NCBI RefSeq assembly: GCF_900111515.1
Contig: NZ_FOHS01000002.1
Span: 62,001-126,000 of the forward strand
Source: Hymenobacter actinosclerus
GTDB lineage: Bacteria > Bacteroidota > Bacteroidia > Cytophagales > Hymenobacteraceae
DNA length: 64,000 nucleotides
Reading direction: 5' to 3'
The notes beneath the pieces were generated by a model that was not told the origin of the DNA, did not search any database, and saw only the letters and a list, made by a program, of their open reading frames with translations. Positions 45,652 to 53,600 of this stretch are shown piece by piece; the first letter of the stretch is position 1, and the number at the start of each line of letters is the position of its first letter. The position numbers and the translations under genes are program-made.

Positions 45652-47901
45652 CTAGGCCTTCTTGCGCTTCACTTTTACTTTCTTCAGCTTCTTGTCGGGC
45701 GTCGCCTCGGTACCCGAATCAGGAGCGCCGACGAGGGTCATTTCCTTTACCAGGTGGCCGGCGCCGGCAAACTTATCTACTACGAACAGCATGTAGCGCA
45801 CGTCGAGGGTGATGTTGCGCACGCGGTCGGGGTCGAACATAATATCAGACATGGTGCCCTCCCAGTTGCGGTCGAAGTTGGTGCCAATCAGCTCGCCGCG
45901 GCCGTTGATGACGGGCGAGCCGGAGTTGCCGCCGGTGGTGTGGTTGGTGGCAATGAAGCACACCGGCACCGAGCCCTTGTAGGCGTAGGGGCCGTAGTCC
46001 TTATTTTTGTGTAATTCCGCGAGGCGGGCCGGTACTTCAAAGTCGGGGTTGGTGGGGTCGGCCTTCTCCATGATGCCGTCGAGGGTCGTGTAAAAATCGT
46101 ACTGCACGCCGTCGGCGGGCTCGTAGCCGGCTACCTGGCCGTAGGCGAGGCGCAGGGTGGAGTTGGCATCGGGGTAGAACTTACGCTCGGGCTGTTGCAG
46201 GCGCAGGCCGGCCACGTAGGTGCGCTGGAGCAGGGCAATCTGGTCGGTGGCCACGTTGTAGGTGGGCAGGATGGCCGTGCGGTAGGTGCTCACAATGGCC
46301 GCCGCGAGCTGCATGGCGGGGTCCTGGCGCAGGGCGTCGGGCTTGCCGGCCGCTACCTCGTCGAGCACGGCGTAGGCGCCGGCCTCCGTCGTCAGGCGCG
46401 ACTTAGCGTAGAGCTGGGCCACATAAGCGTTCCAGCCAGTGGTGGCATACTGCTTTTGCAGCTGCTTCACGTAGGCGGGCAGCAGCGCGGCCGGGGTGCC
46501 GTTGGCGTAGAGCGGCAGCAGCTGGGCGGCCACCTTCTGGTCGGTGGGGGCACTGTAGTTCTTGAAGAACCGGACCGAGCCGTTTTTGGCTTTTTCCACG
46601 GCGGCAGCCAGTTCGGCGGCGGGTGCTTTGATGCCGCCCGTGGTCAGTTCGTACACGGCCATCAGGCTGTTGGCGTAGGCCACCAGCTCCACGCCCAACG
46701 CGGCCTCGCTCACGTAGTCGCGGGCCAGGGTGTAGTCGCGCACGGTGGCGTATTGCTGCTTCAGCTCGGGCAGCAGCCCGGCAAAGGCCGCCCGGCGGGC
46801 CGCGTCGCCCGACTCGGCCCAGCGCTGGAACTCGGCTTCGCGCTCTTGCTTCACGCGTACGGCATCGAGCTTGCGCAGACCGCGGTTTTCGCCAATCCAC
46901 TTCTTCCAGTAGTTGGCCAGGCTGGCATACTTGGCGGCGTACTGAATCCGGATTTTATCGGAGGCCTTCATGTCGGTGTCGAGCTGCTTCAGCTTGGCGT
47001 CGCGGATGGCGATTTTAGCTGGGTTCGACAGCGAATACACCTCATCGACGCCCCAGCTGGTGAGGTACTCGTTGGTGCGGCCGGGGAAGCCAAACACCAT
47101 CGTAAAGTCGCCGGGCTGTACGCCGGCCAGCGAAATGGGCAGGTGGTGGCGGGGCTTGAAGGGCTTGTTGGCGGGCGAGTAGGGGGCGGGCTTGTTGTCG
47201 GGGCCGGCGTAGATGCGGAACAGACTGAAGTCGCCGGTGTGGCGGGGCCAGGCCCAGTTGTCGGTGTCGCCCCCGAACTTGCCGATGCTGCTCGGCGGCG
47301 CGCCCACCAGCCGGATGTCCTGGAACACCTCGGTTACAAACAGGTAATACTCGTTGCCATTGAACATAGGCCGCACGAAGGCCTGGTAGCCGGTGCCCTG
47401 CACGGCGGCCTGGGCCACGCGCTGGCTGTTTTGCAGCACCAGCTGCTCGCGCTGGGCCTCGGCAATGCCGGTGGCCGGAATGCCGGCCAGCACCTGGCCC
47501 GTCACGTCTTCCATGCGCACAATAAAGGTGGCCGTCAGGCCCGGGTTGGGCAGCTCCTGGCCGGGCGTCATGGCCCAGTAGCCCTTGGTCAGGTAGTCGT
47601 TTTCGACCGAGGAGTGGCTCTGAATCTGGCCGTAGCCGCAGTGGTGGTTGGTAAGCAGCAGGCCCTGGTCGGAGATGATTTCGCCGGTGCAGCCGCCGCC
47701 AAATTGCACGATGGCGTCTTTGAGGCTGCCCTGGTTGATGGAGTAAATCTGCTCGGCCGTCAGCTTGAGGCCTTTTTTCTGCATGTCGGCCTCGTTGAGC
47801 TGCTTGAGCAGCAGCGGCAGCCACATGCCCTCATCGGCGCGGGCCGAGAAGGTGGTAAGAAGAGTGAGGGCCAGCAGCGCCAGCCGGGAGCGTAGGGTCA
47901 T
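45652..47901 (-). CDS. S46 family dipeptidyl-peptidase, DPP11-like
   Basis: 749 residues with signal peptide 1-22 (TFSARADEG). Chymotrypsin-like catalytic residues: His in TNHHCGYG (~86), Asp in D-N-W-A-W-P-R-H-T-G-D-F-S (~221-233) and Ser660 in G-G-N-S-G-S-P. S46 enzymes remove N-terminal dipeptides in the periplasm of Bacteroidota that feed on peptides. Arg678, 18 residues after Ser660 (F-D-R-N-W-E-G), falls where DPP11 has its Asp/Glu-selecting arginine (known from P. gingivalis: Ser655/Arg673), whereas DPP7 has Gly; Asp/Glu specificity is therefore predicted. The C-terminus is Lys-rich. Confidence 0.93.
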   Translation of the reverse strand: MTLRSRLALLALTLLTTFSARADEGMWLPLLLKQLNEADMQKKGLKLTAEQIYSINQGSLKDAIVQFGGGCTGEIISDQGLLLTNHHCGYGQIQSHSSVENDYLTKGYWAMTPGQELPNPGLTATFIVRMEDVTGQVLAGIPATGIAEAQREQLVLQNSQRVAQAAVQGTGYQAFVRPMFNGNEYYLFVTEVFQDIRLVGAPPSSIGKFGGDTDNWAWPRHTGDFSLFRIYAGPDNKPAPYSPANKPFKPRHHLPISLAGVQPGDFTMVFGFPGRTNEYLTSWGVDEVYSLSNPAKIAIRDAKLKQLDTDMKASDKIRIQYAAKYASLANYWKKWIGENRGLRKLDAVRVKQEREAEFQRWAESGDAARRAAFAGLLPELKQQYATVRDYTLARDYVSEAALGVELVAYANSLMAVYELTTGGIKAPAAELAAAVEKAKNGSVRFFKNYSAPTDQKVAAQLLPLYANGTPAALLPAYVKQLQKQYATTGWNAYVAQLYAKSRLTTEAGAYAVLDEVAAGKPDALRQDPAMQLAAAIVSTYRTAILPTYNVATDQIALLQRTYVAGLRLQQPERKFYPDANSTLRLAYGQVAGYEPADGVQYDFYTTLDGIMEKADPTNPDFEVPARLAELHKNKDYGPYAYKGSVPVCFIATNHTTGGNSGSPVINGRGELIGTNFDRNWEGTMSDIMFDPDRVRNITLDVRYMLFVVDKFAGAGHLVKEMTLVGAPDSGTEATPDKKLKKVKVKRKKA

Positions 47902-48000
47902 GAAAACGGAAATGGGTGGAAATAGCAAGACGCTAAATTACAGCTTTAGCTGCTTCCGGGCCGGGCGAATGGCTTTCTTGGACTCGGCGAATAGCTTTCC

Positions 48001-48040
48001 CGCAGAGGTGCGCAGAGGTTTTCGCAGAGGTGCGCAGAGG
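48001..48040. repeat. Two direct copies of an 18-base CGCAGAGG word
   Basis: CGCAGAGGTGCGCAGAGG occurs at 48001-48018 and 48023-48040, itself made of CGCAGAGG half-words; a partial copy precedes it. Confidence 0.9.
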
Positions 48041-48043
48041 CAA

Positions 48044-48075
48044 CAAAAACGCCCACCCGAAAACCGGATGGGCGT
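48044..48075 (-). terminator. Terminator of the DUF1232 gene
   Basis: On the minus strand, ACGCCCATCCGG pairs imperfectly with the CGGGTGGGCGT half (48049-48075) and is followed by TTTTTG. It lies 45 bases beyond the DUF1232 stop, which itself is flanked by AATCAGCGC words (48080-48120). Confidence 0.8.
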
Positions 48076-48119
48076 CAAAAAAATCAGCGCAATCAATTTA
48101 ATCAGCGCAAATCAGTGAT

Positions 48120-48638
48120 TCAGGAGTGCCCCAACTCGGCTACGGCGGGCAGCTTTTCGGCTTTGGTGTACGATTCGTTGGGCTGACCGGCAGTCGAAGA
48201 AGTACCGGCAGCTTCAGTAGCGTGGGTGCCTTCCCACTCCCGGAATTTCTCCAGTTCATCCTGAAACTTGCTGACGAACCAGCTGATCAGGGCCAGATCG
48301 TCCAGGAAACCTACAACGGGGATAAAATCGGGCACCAAATCGATGGGGCTGAGCACGTAGAGCAGCACGCCCAGGCCCGAGACAATAGTGCTGGTTTCCA
48401 CCTGCCGGTAGTCGCCACTGACGTAGCTGCGCACGAGGCGGATAAGCGTGTAGGCCACCGAAAAGAGCTGCTTGAACTTGTTGTCGCCGCTTTCCTTGCT
48501 GGCGAGTTTTTCGGCCGTTTCGTTGAGTACGAGGATAACCTTGAACGGGCGGCCCAGCAGCTTGCCGGCTTTGTTGATGAACACGCTGAAGAGCGCATTT
48601 TTGGAAATCGAAAGTCCCTTTTCGACAAGTGAAGACAT
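48120..48638 (-). CDS. DUF1232 (YkvA-like) membrane-associated protein
   Basis: 172 residues. The DUF1232 core L-L-Y-V-L-S-P-I-D-L-V-P-D-F-I-P-V-V-G-F-L-D-D-L-A-L (~92-117) is diagnostic. The N-terminal half is helical and basic; the C-terminal 35 residues are Ser/Thr/Glu-rich and disordered. DUF1232 proteins are small, probably membrane-associated, function unknown. The ATG at 48638 begins MSSLVEKGLSISKNALFS. The stop codon touches an ATCACTGATTTGCGC-type repeat word like those at 36082-36373. Confidence 0.85.
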   Translation of the reverse strand: MSSLVEKGLSISKNALFSVFINKAGKLLGRPFKVILVLNETAEKLASKESGDNKFKQLFSVAYTLIRLVRSYVSGDYRQVETSTIVSGLGVLLYVLSPIDLVPDFIPVVGFLDDLALISWFVSKFQDELEKFREWEGTHATEAAGTSSTAGQPNESYTKAEKLPAVAELGHS

Positions 48639-48780
48639 AAAGTTTTTTAGACGGACTTACGCGGGTAGGGGACTGGGGGTTATAGTAGACCCTAAAACGT
48701 ACGAGGCGGTTTTCCGCAGAAGAACCAAGTGATGAAAGTAGCAGCAGTTGAGCTATTAGGCCTGATACCAACAATGTAGT

Positions 48781-49293
48781 TTATTCATTCCATATCTTAT
48801 TCGCTATATCATCAGATGATAATTCAAAATACTTACCGTTGGCATCCTGTTGACGATTGAAGAAGCTGTATTTATATTTTTTAAAATTTATTTTCAGGAA
48901 ATTGAAATAGTATTCATGAATGCAGTGGATGAATTGATAGTCAACTGCCTCATATTCATCTAAATCGGTTGAGTCCGAAGTGTGCTTTAGTCTGTGAATA
49001 ATTTCGATCAGCTCATCCCGCGTAATATTTTCAGTCTTAACAGGGAGTGGTAAGGCTATTATGTAGGCCAACGTTTCCGCTCCTTCTTCCTCCCACCACT
49101 CCCAAAGGTTGTATGCTGATATATCCTTTCCGGTGAGTTGGTGCAATGTACTTTCGAGGCTTGCGTAGCGGATGCTGCTTTCATCTCCACTCTTCTCGTA
49201 GTCGTCAGCGTACTCCAGAAGAAGGCGTAGAATTTCTGGATATAGACTTCTGGCAGTTGCAGTCTTTGGTTCTATTTCTTGTCGTAGTATCAT
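48781..49293 (-). CDS. AT-rich orphan gene, hypothetical protein
   Basis: 170 residues: MILRQEIEPKTATARSLYPE, then an acidic helical region (L-L-E-Y-A-D-D-Y-E-K-S-G-D-E-S) and a Phe/Tyr/Lys/Asn-rich C-terminus (Y-Y-F-N-F-L-K-I-N-F-K-K-Y-K-Y). No signal peptide or motif I recognise. Base composition drops to about 40% GC by eye over 48765-49335, and codons end in A/T, unlike every neighbour. That suggests recent acquisition. Small acidic cytoplasmic orphans of this kind are often toxin-immunity proteins, but there is no toxin here; this is speculation. Confidence 0.75.
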   Translation of the reverse strand: MILRQEIEPKTATARSLYPEILRLLLEYADDYEKSGDESSIRYASLESTLHQLTGKDISAYNLWEWWEEEGAETLAYIIALPLPVKTENITRDELIEIIHRLKHTSDSTDLDEYEAVDYQFIHCIHEYYFNFLKINFKKYKYSFFNRQQDANGKYFELSSDDIANKIWNE

Positions 49294-49439
49294 CCTTTTT
49301 AATGCAGTGAAATCTGTTTTTACAATGTAAAAGGCTCGGGCGCCGGCTCGACGTGAGCGGTTGCCCTGGGCCTGGACTGATAGGGGCAGGGGTTGCTGGC
49401 GGCGTCAGCGCGTGCTACGTTGCAGAAACCTTAATGCCC

Positions 49440-49447
49440 TATCTTCG
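49440..49447 (+). promoter_or_regulatory. TATCTTCG -7-like box four bases before the DinB start
   Basis: A one-mismatch TAnnTTTG; TTG at 49420-49422 lies 17 bases upstream. The ATG at 49452 follows four bases later, a leaderless arrangement like those at 134 and 62371. Confidence 0.4.
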
Positions 49448-49451
49448 AACC

Positions 49452-49982
49452 ATGAACCCGTTTCTGACCCCACCCGCCACCACCGAATACGCCCCGTTCT
49501 ACGCCAACTACATCCGTCTGGCCGGCTCCGACCCCTTGCAGGCCCTCTGTTCTCAGCCCCCGCTGCTGCACCAGCTGCTGGACGGCCTCAGCGACGAGCA
49601 GGCCCGGTTCCGGTACGCGCCGGGCAAGTGGAGCATCAAGGAGAAGCTGGTGCACATGATTGATACAGAGCGTATTTTTGCCTACCGCGCCCTGCGCATC
49701 GCCCGCGGCGACGCTACCCCGCTGCCCGGCTACGAGCAGGACGATTACGTGCCCCTCTCCGACGCCGATGCCCGGCCGCTAACCGATATTCTGGCCGAGT
49801 ATGATGCCGTGCGCGCCGCCACGCGCTGCCTGTTCAACTCGTTTGGGGCCGCCGCCGCCGCCCGCTGTGGCACGGCCAGCGGCCAGCCGGTGAGTGTGCG
49901 CGCCTTAGTGTATATGCTGGCCGGCCACGAAGCCCACCACCTCCAGCTTTTGCAGGAGCGGTACCTGCCCAATCTGGCGTAA
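49452..49982 (+). CDS. DinB/YfiT-type metal-binding four-helix protein
   Basis: 176 residues, DinB-like fold. Three putative metal histidines: K-L-V-H-M-I-D-T-E-R-I (~66) and G-H-E-A-H-H-L-Q-L-L (~155-164), with the typical Y-A-P-G-K-W-S-I-K-E between helices 1 and 2. The conserved start ...LPGYEQDDYVP matches Bacteroidota DinB-family proteins. These may be thiol-dependent S-transferases; the substrate is unknown. The ATG at 49452 is chosen; the longer reading has no conserved residues. Confidence 0.88.
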   Translation: MNPFLTPPATTEYAPFYANYIRLAGSDPLQALCSQPPLLHQLLDGLSDEQARFRYAPGKWSIKEKLVHMIDTERIFAYRALRIARGDATPLPGYEQDDYVPLSDADARPLTDILAEYDAVRAATRCLFNSFGAAAAARCGTASGQPVSVRALVYMLAGHEAHHLQLLQERYLPNLA

Positions 49983-50076
49983 CTTCCGGTACTGCGGCCC
50001 TGCTCAGGCGCCCCGGCACAACACCTTTCCCGGCCAAGCGTTATCTTAGCCAGATTCACCCCTAAACCCTACTACT

Positions 50077-50193
50077 ATGGCTAAAGCCCAGGAGCCCCGC
50101 AAAGAGAAAAAGAAAGAGCCGGCCAAAACCACCAAGGAGAAAAAGGCCGCTAAAGACGAGAAAAAAGCCCTCAAGGCCCGTCAGCAAGACTAA
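50077..50193 (+). CDS. 38-residue lysine-rich small protein
   Basis: An ATG-TAA frame encoding MAKAQEPRKEKKKEPAKTTK and ending A-R-Q-Q-D. About 40% of residues are Lys and nearly all the rest are Ala, Glu, Pro, Thr; no hydrophobic core. It resembles the basic tails of histone H1-like or nucleoid proteins and the Lys-rich micro-proteins seen in Hymenobacter-type genomes. It lies 94 bases after DinB and is followed 25 bases later by a hairpin. A TATCTTAG box at 50043-50050 could be its promoter. Function unknown; coding status is likely because of strong codon regularity (AAG/AAA with GCC/GAG). Confidence 0.6.
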   Translation: MAKAQEPRKEKKKEPAKTTKEKKAAKDEKKALKARQQD

Positions 50194-50218
50194 CTCGTTG
50201 CTGTCAACCAGCCATAAG

Positions 50219-50250
50219 AAAGGCGCTGCAACTCCGGTTGCGGCGCCTTT
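50219..50250. terminator. Bidirectional terminator after the lysine-rich gene
   Basis: AAAGGCGCTGCAAC (50219-50232) pairs with GTTGCGGCGCCTTT (to 50250) with one G-T pair and loop TCCG. It lies between convergent genes. Confidence 0.85.
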
Positions 50251-50266
50251 GCGGTTTAAGAAAAGC

Positions 50267-50905
50267 TCAGAAAGTATAGTACACCTCTTTCTGCTTGTCG
50301 TGGTGCTTGATGTAGCCGTGCAGCGTGAGCTTGATAAGGGTGCGGTAGGCGCGGCGCTGGCCGATGTTGAGCAGCTTCTGGTACTGGGCCAGCGTAATGC
50401 GCGGGTGCTGGCGCAGATACTCCAGCACGGCCAGTTCCTCGCGGTTGAGCGGAATCCGCTCGAAGCGGCCGGTTTCGGGGGGCAGTTCGCGCTCCAGCAC
50501 TTTTTCGGTGAGCTGGCTGGTTTGCACGCTCTGGTCGCGCACCCGCACGTAGGCCCGCCAGTCGCCGTCGGCCACCTGGGCGCGGTGGGGCTTGGCGGTG
50601 CTTTCGGGCACGGTTACCACCAGCACTGTCCGGCCCTCGTGGTCTTCCACGGCCCGAAACTGGAGCTGCTCTTCCAGCGGTGGGTCGATGTAGTGGCGGG
50701 CGGCTTCGCGCAGCTGGTAGAGCTCCTCTTCCACGTCGCGCACGCCCGTTACGCGGCCTTTGTCATCGACGCCCACCAGCACCCGGCCGCCGCGGGTGTT
50801 GGCCAGCGAGGCCAGCGTGCGGGCAATGCGCGTGGGCCGGGTGGTGCGCTGCTTGAACTCCAGCCGCTCGCCCTCGCCCTGCCGGATTAATTCGAGTAAA
50901 TCCAT
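50267..50905 (-). CDS. AlbA_2/Schlafen-type ATP-binding protein with winged-helix C-terminus
   Basis: 212 residues. N-terminal AlbA_2 domain: E-G-E-R-L-E-F-K-Q-R (~10-19), A-S-L-A-N-T-R-G-G-R-V-L-V-G-V-D-D-K-G (~32-50). A helix-turn-helix-like C-terminal region from about 150 (L-A-V-L-E-Y-L-R-Q-H-P-R-I-T-L-A-Q-Y-Q-K-L-L). The layout is that of putative transcriptional regulators with a divergent AAA/AlbA domain. The target is unknown. The ATG at 50905 is used; an in-frame TTG adds only three residues. Confidence 0.85.
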   Translation of the reverse strand: MDLLELIRQGEGERLEFKQRTTRPTRIARTLASLANTRGGRVLVGVDDKGRVTGVRDVEEELYQLREAARHYIDPPLEEQLQFRAVEDHEGRTVLVVTVPESTAKPHRAQVADGDWRAYVRVRDQSVQTSQLTEKVLERELPPETGRFERIPLNREELAVLEYLRQHPRITLAQYQKLLNIGQRRAYRTLIKLTLHGYIKHHDKQKEVYYTF

Positions 50906-51001
50906 AGCCAGCAAACAGCCAAAAGAGCCAAAATGTCCGAAAAAATACCCCGGTAGCCTCCGTTTCAGGTGCCGGCTTATTCAGGGCCGGTACTGGCGGG
51001 C

Positions 51002-51877
51002 TTACTCGATGCCGGTTTCCTCGGCCGAAATCCGCCAGAGGCGGCTGGCTTCGGTGGGGCTGCTGGCCCGGTCGGAGCAGCGGGCCACGCGGCGGCCGGT
51101 TATGTACTGACCGTTCAGGCGGGCGGCTTCGGGTGCGGCGGCCAGGTAAAGCGTGGTTTCGGCCCCTTTTTCGGGCGCTATCATCAGGGGTTTGGCCATC
51201 CACCACAGGGTCTTCATTACGGCCGAGGTATCCGGGCGCATCAGGGCCGTATCCACCATGCCCGGATGCAGGCAGTTGGCCGTAATGGACGTCAGGTCGA
51301 GGCGGTGGGCCAGCTCCTTGGTGAACAGAATGTTGGCCAGCTTGGAGTCGGCGTAGGCCGTCAGCCAGCTGTATTTTTCGGGTGAGTTGCGCACCTGCTG
51401 GTCGGGCTCAATCTCGCCCACCCAGTGCGCCACCGACGACACGGTGACTACCCGGGCCCGCGCGGCAGCTTCGAGCAACGGCAGCAGCAGATTGGTGAGG
51501 GCGTAGGGGGCCAGGTGGTTGGTGGCCCAGCTCAGCTCGTGGCCCTCGTCGGTGAGGGTGAAGCGGCCGGGCATGATGCCGGCATTGTTCACCAGAATAT
51601 CCAATTGGCTGAATTCCTGCTGCATCTGTTCGGCCAGCGTATGCACGTTGCGCAACAGCGACAAATCGAAGCACTTCACATGCACTGCCGCCTCGGGCCC
51701 GGCCGCCGCCTGAATGGCCTGCTGGGCCCGGGCGGCCTTGTCAGGGTCGCGGCCGACCAGCACCACCTGGGCTCCCTGGCGGGCCAGTTCGCGGGCCGTT
51801 ACCAGCCCAATGCCACTCGTAGCACCGGTTATAAGGGCCGTCTGGCCCGCCAGCGGCCGCAAGGAATCTGAACTCAT
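51002..51877 (-). CDS. SDR oxidoreductase, retinol-dehydrogenase-like
   Basis: 291 residues. TGATSGIG (~16-23), VGRD after strand 2, NNAG (~92-95), catalytic Ser in V-T-V-S-S-V-A (~144), and Y-A-D-S-K (Tyr ~173, Lys ~177), followed by the retinol-dehydrogenase-type H-P-G-M-V-D-T. The closing R-L-W-R-I-S-A-E-E-T-G is typical of bacterial RDH13-like proteins. The substrate is unknown; these enzymes act on varied alcohols and ketones. The ATG at 51877 begins MSSDSLRPLAGQTALITG. Confidence 0.88.
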   Translation of the reverse strand: MSSDSLRPLAGQTALITGATSGIGLVTARELARQGAQVVLVGRDPDKAARAQQAIQAAAGPEAAVHVKCFDLSLLRNVHTLAEQMQQEFSQLDILVNNAGIMPGRFTLTDEGHELSWATNHLAPYALTNLLLPLLEAAARARVVTVSSVAHWVGEIEPDQQVRNSPEKYSWLTAYADSKLANILFTKELAHRLDLTSITANCLHPGMVDTALMRPDTSAVMKTLWWMAKPLMIAPEKGAETTLYLAAAPEAARLNGQYITGRRVARCSDRASSPTEASRLWRISAEETGIE

Positions 51878-52063
51878 ACGAGGGAATAGGCTAAAATGCT
51901 CGGTAACCAAGAAGGGCCGGCGCGGTAGTCGGGCTGGGTAGCCAAACGGGCTGCATCCGGCCGGCAGCGCCCGAAGAGAAGTGCGCGCCGCCCGCCGGCT
52001 ATCAACAATTGCGCCAGCGCAGATAGAACGTAGAAAACCCATCCCGGGGTTTCAGCCGGTCGG

Positions 52064-53404
52064 TCAGCCGGCCGGCTGCTGTTGCAATTCGGTTAGCCGC
52101 TGGCTTACCGTGGCTAGTAGGGGGCGGGCCGCCACCTGCGGCTGCTGGCAGCGAACCTGCCAGTCGCGTAGCTCGGTTACGGTGGCGGCGGTTTCGGGCC
52201 GGGGCGGGCAACGGTCGAGCAGCTCTTCCAGCAGATTGCCAAAGGCCCGGCTTTCCAGGCGCGGCAGCAGCTCGGCGGCTTGCGCATCATCGGTCGGCAT
52301 GAAACCGGCCGCCCCAAAGTCGCCGAGCAGGGCCGCGCCCGCGCCGGTGGCCAGAATGTTGTGGGCGTACAGGTCGCCGTGCACAATGCCGCGGCCGTGC
52401 AGGTGGGCCGCGGCCGCGGCAATGCCACCGGCCAGCCGCAGCAGTTCGGGCAGCTCGAACCGGGTGGCGGGCGCGTACTCGTCGCGGGTGCAGCTGGCCA
52501 GGGTGGGCGGACCGGCCAGGTTGGCAAAGCCGGGCGCAATCAATTCCAGCACCAGCCCCTCGGTGCCGGTGGGGTGGCCGGTTAGCTGGCCCTCCACGGC
52601 AATCAGGTTGGGATGGAGGCCGGCGCTCAGGCAGGCCAGCATTTCGGAGTGCGGCAGTCCGTCGCTCGTTACGGCGCCCTTAAACAGCTTCAGGGCCACG
52701 GGGCGCGGCCCCGCCCCGCCCTTCTGCCATTCGGCGCGGTAAATCATGCCCGACGCGCCTTCACCCAGCAGCTGCTGGAGTTCCAGCTGACTCCAGGCAA
52801 TGGCCGGGCGGGCGGGGTGGGCAGCAGCGGCAGCCTCGGCTTGGGCGGCCAGCGGGTTGCCGGCGAAGGCCAGCCAGCTTAGCCGGGGCATGGCCAGGAG
52901 CCAGGCGGGCAGCTTGGGCAGCTCGTTGGCGGCCAGGCGCAGCAGCTCCAGGCTGGTGCAGCGAGCCAGTTCGGGCGGCAGGCTGCGCAGCCGGTTGCCG
53001 GCCAGCATCAGCTTCTGCAAGCGCGGGCAGTTGCCGATTTCCGGCGGCAGCGCCTCCAGGGCATTGTCGGTAAGGATAAGCCAGCGCAGTTGCGGCGGCA
53101 GCGCGGCGCCCGGCAACTCCCGGATGCGGTTGGCCTTAAAGCCCACCATTTCCATGTTCGGGCACTGGCCCAGCACGTCGGGCACGCGCTCAAACTGGTT
53201 GTCGGAGGCAAACAGCACCCGCAGCCGGTGTAGGCGCGGCAGATCGGCGGGCAGCTCGCGCAGGGCGTTGCCCGAGAGGTTGAGCACTTCGAGCGTATCG
53301 GCCAGCGAAAATATTTCCGGCGGAAACCCGGTCAGGCCCTCGGCCAGGTCGAGGCGGGTAGCCCCGGCCAGTTCGCCGGCCCGCAGTTGCGTAAGCGTGT
53401 GCAT
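52064..53404 (-). CDS. Cytoplasmic leucine-rich-repeat protein kinase
   Basis: 446 residues. Residues ~15-190 hold about seven LRRs of the L-x-x-L-x-L-x-x-N-x-L-x-x-L-P type. Residues ~208-400 are a eukaryotic-type kinase: glycine loop L-G-E-G-A-S-G-M-I-Y (~215), V-A-L-K-L-F-K lysine (~238), catalytic loop H-G-D-L-Y-A-H-N-I-L (~342) and D-F-G-A-A-G-F (~361). H-G-D replaces H-R-D and Tyr stands where Lys is usual (D-L-K), so activity may be altered. There is no signal peptide or membrane span, so unlike plant LRR kinases it is cytoplasmic. Ligand and substrate are unknown. Confidence 0.88.
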   Translation of the reverse strand: MHTLTQLRAGELAGATRLDLAEGLTGFPPEIFSLADTLEVLNLSGNALRELPADLPRLHRLRVLFASDNQFERVPDVLGQCPNMEMVGFKANRIRELPGAALPPQLRWLILTDNALEALPPEIGNCPRLQKLMLAGNRLRSLPPELARCTSLELLRLAANELPKLPAWLLAMPRLSWLAFAGNPLAAQAEAAAAAHPARPAIAWSQLELQQLLGEGASGMIYRAEWQKGGAGPRPVALKLFKGAVTSDGLPHSEMLACLSAGLHPNLIAVEGQLTGHPTGTEGLVLELIAPGFANLAGPPTLASCTRDEYAPATRFELPELLRLAGGIAAAAAHLHGRGIVHGDLYAHNILATGAGAALLGDFGAAGFMPTDDAQAAELLPRLESRAFGNLLEELLDRCPPRPETAATVTELRDWQVRCQQPQVAARPLLATVSQRLTELQQQPAG

Positions 53405-53476
53405 AGGTTGAGTGGGGTGGGAGGACAGGCCGCGCAGCGGGCGCCGGGCGTCGGCGTCCGTTGCGCGGCCCGCACG

Positions 53477-53510
53477 AAAAAGCCGCTGCCAGGAGCGGCA
53501 GCGGCTTTTT
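53477..53510 (-). terminator. Terminator of the DUF3127 gene
   Basis: AAAAAGCCGCTGCC (53477-53490) pairs with GGCAGCGGCTTTTT (53497-53510) around AGGAGC; A/T symmetry makes it bidirectional, but the gene upstream on this strand is DUF3127. Confidence 0.93.
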
Positions 53511-53526
53511 GGGGAGGGGTTAAAAG

Positions 53527-53600
53527 GTAGAAGCTAGAACGGAGCCAGCATAAGGCAGAATATATTCTAACTCCTGGCTTCTATCTCCTAGCTTCTCCTA
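53527..53600. repeat. Imperfect inverted repeat of CTAGAAG words ending at the DUF3127 stop
   Basis: GTAGAAGCTAGAACGG and AGCCAGCATAAGG are mirrored by TTCTAACTCCTGGCTTC and CTCCTAGCTTCTCC. The final CTA (53598-53600) is the DUF3127 stop. Similar words occur at 7669-7690. Confidence 0.65.
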
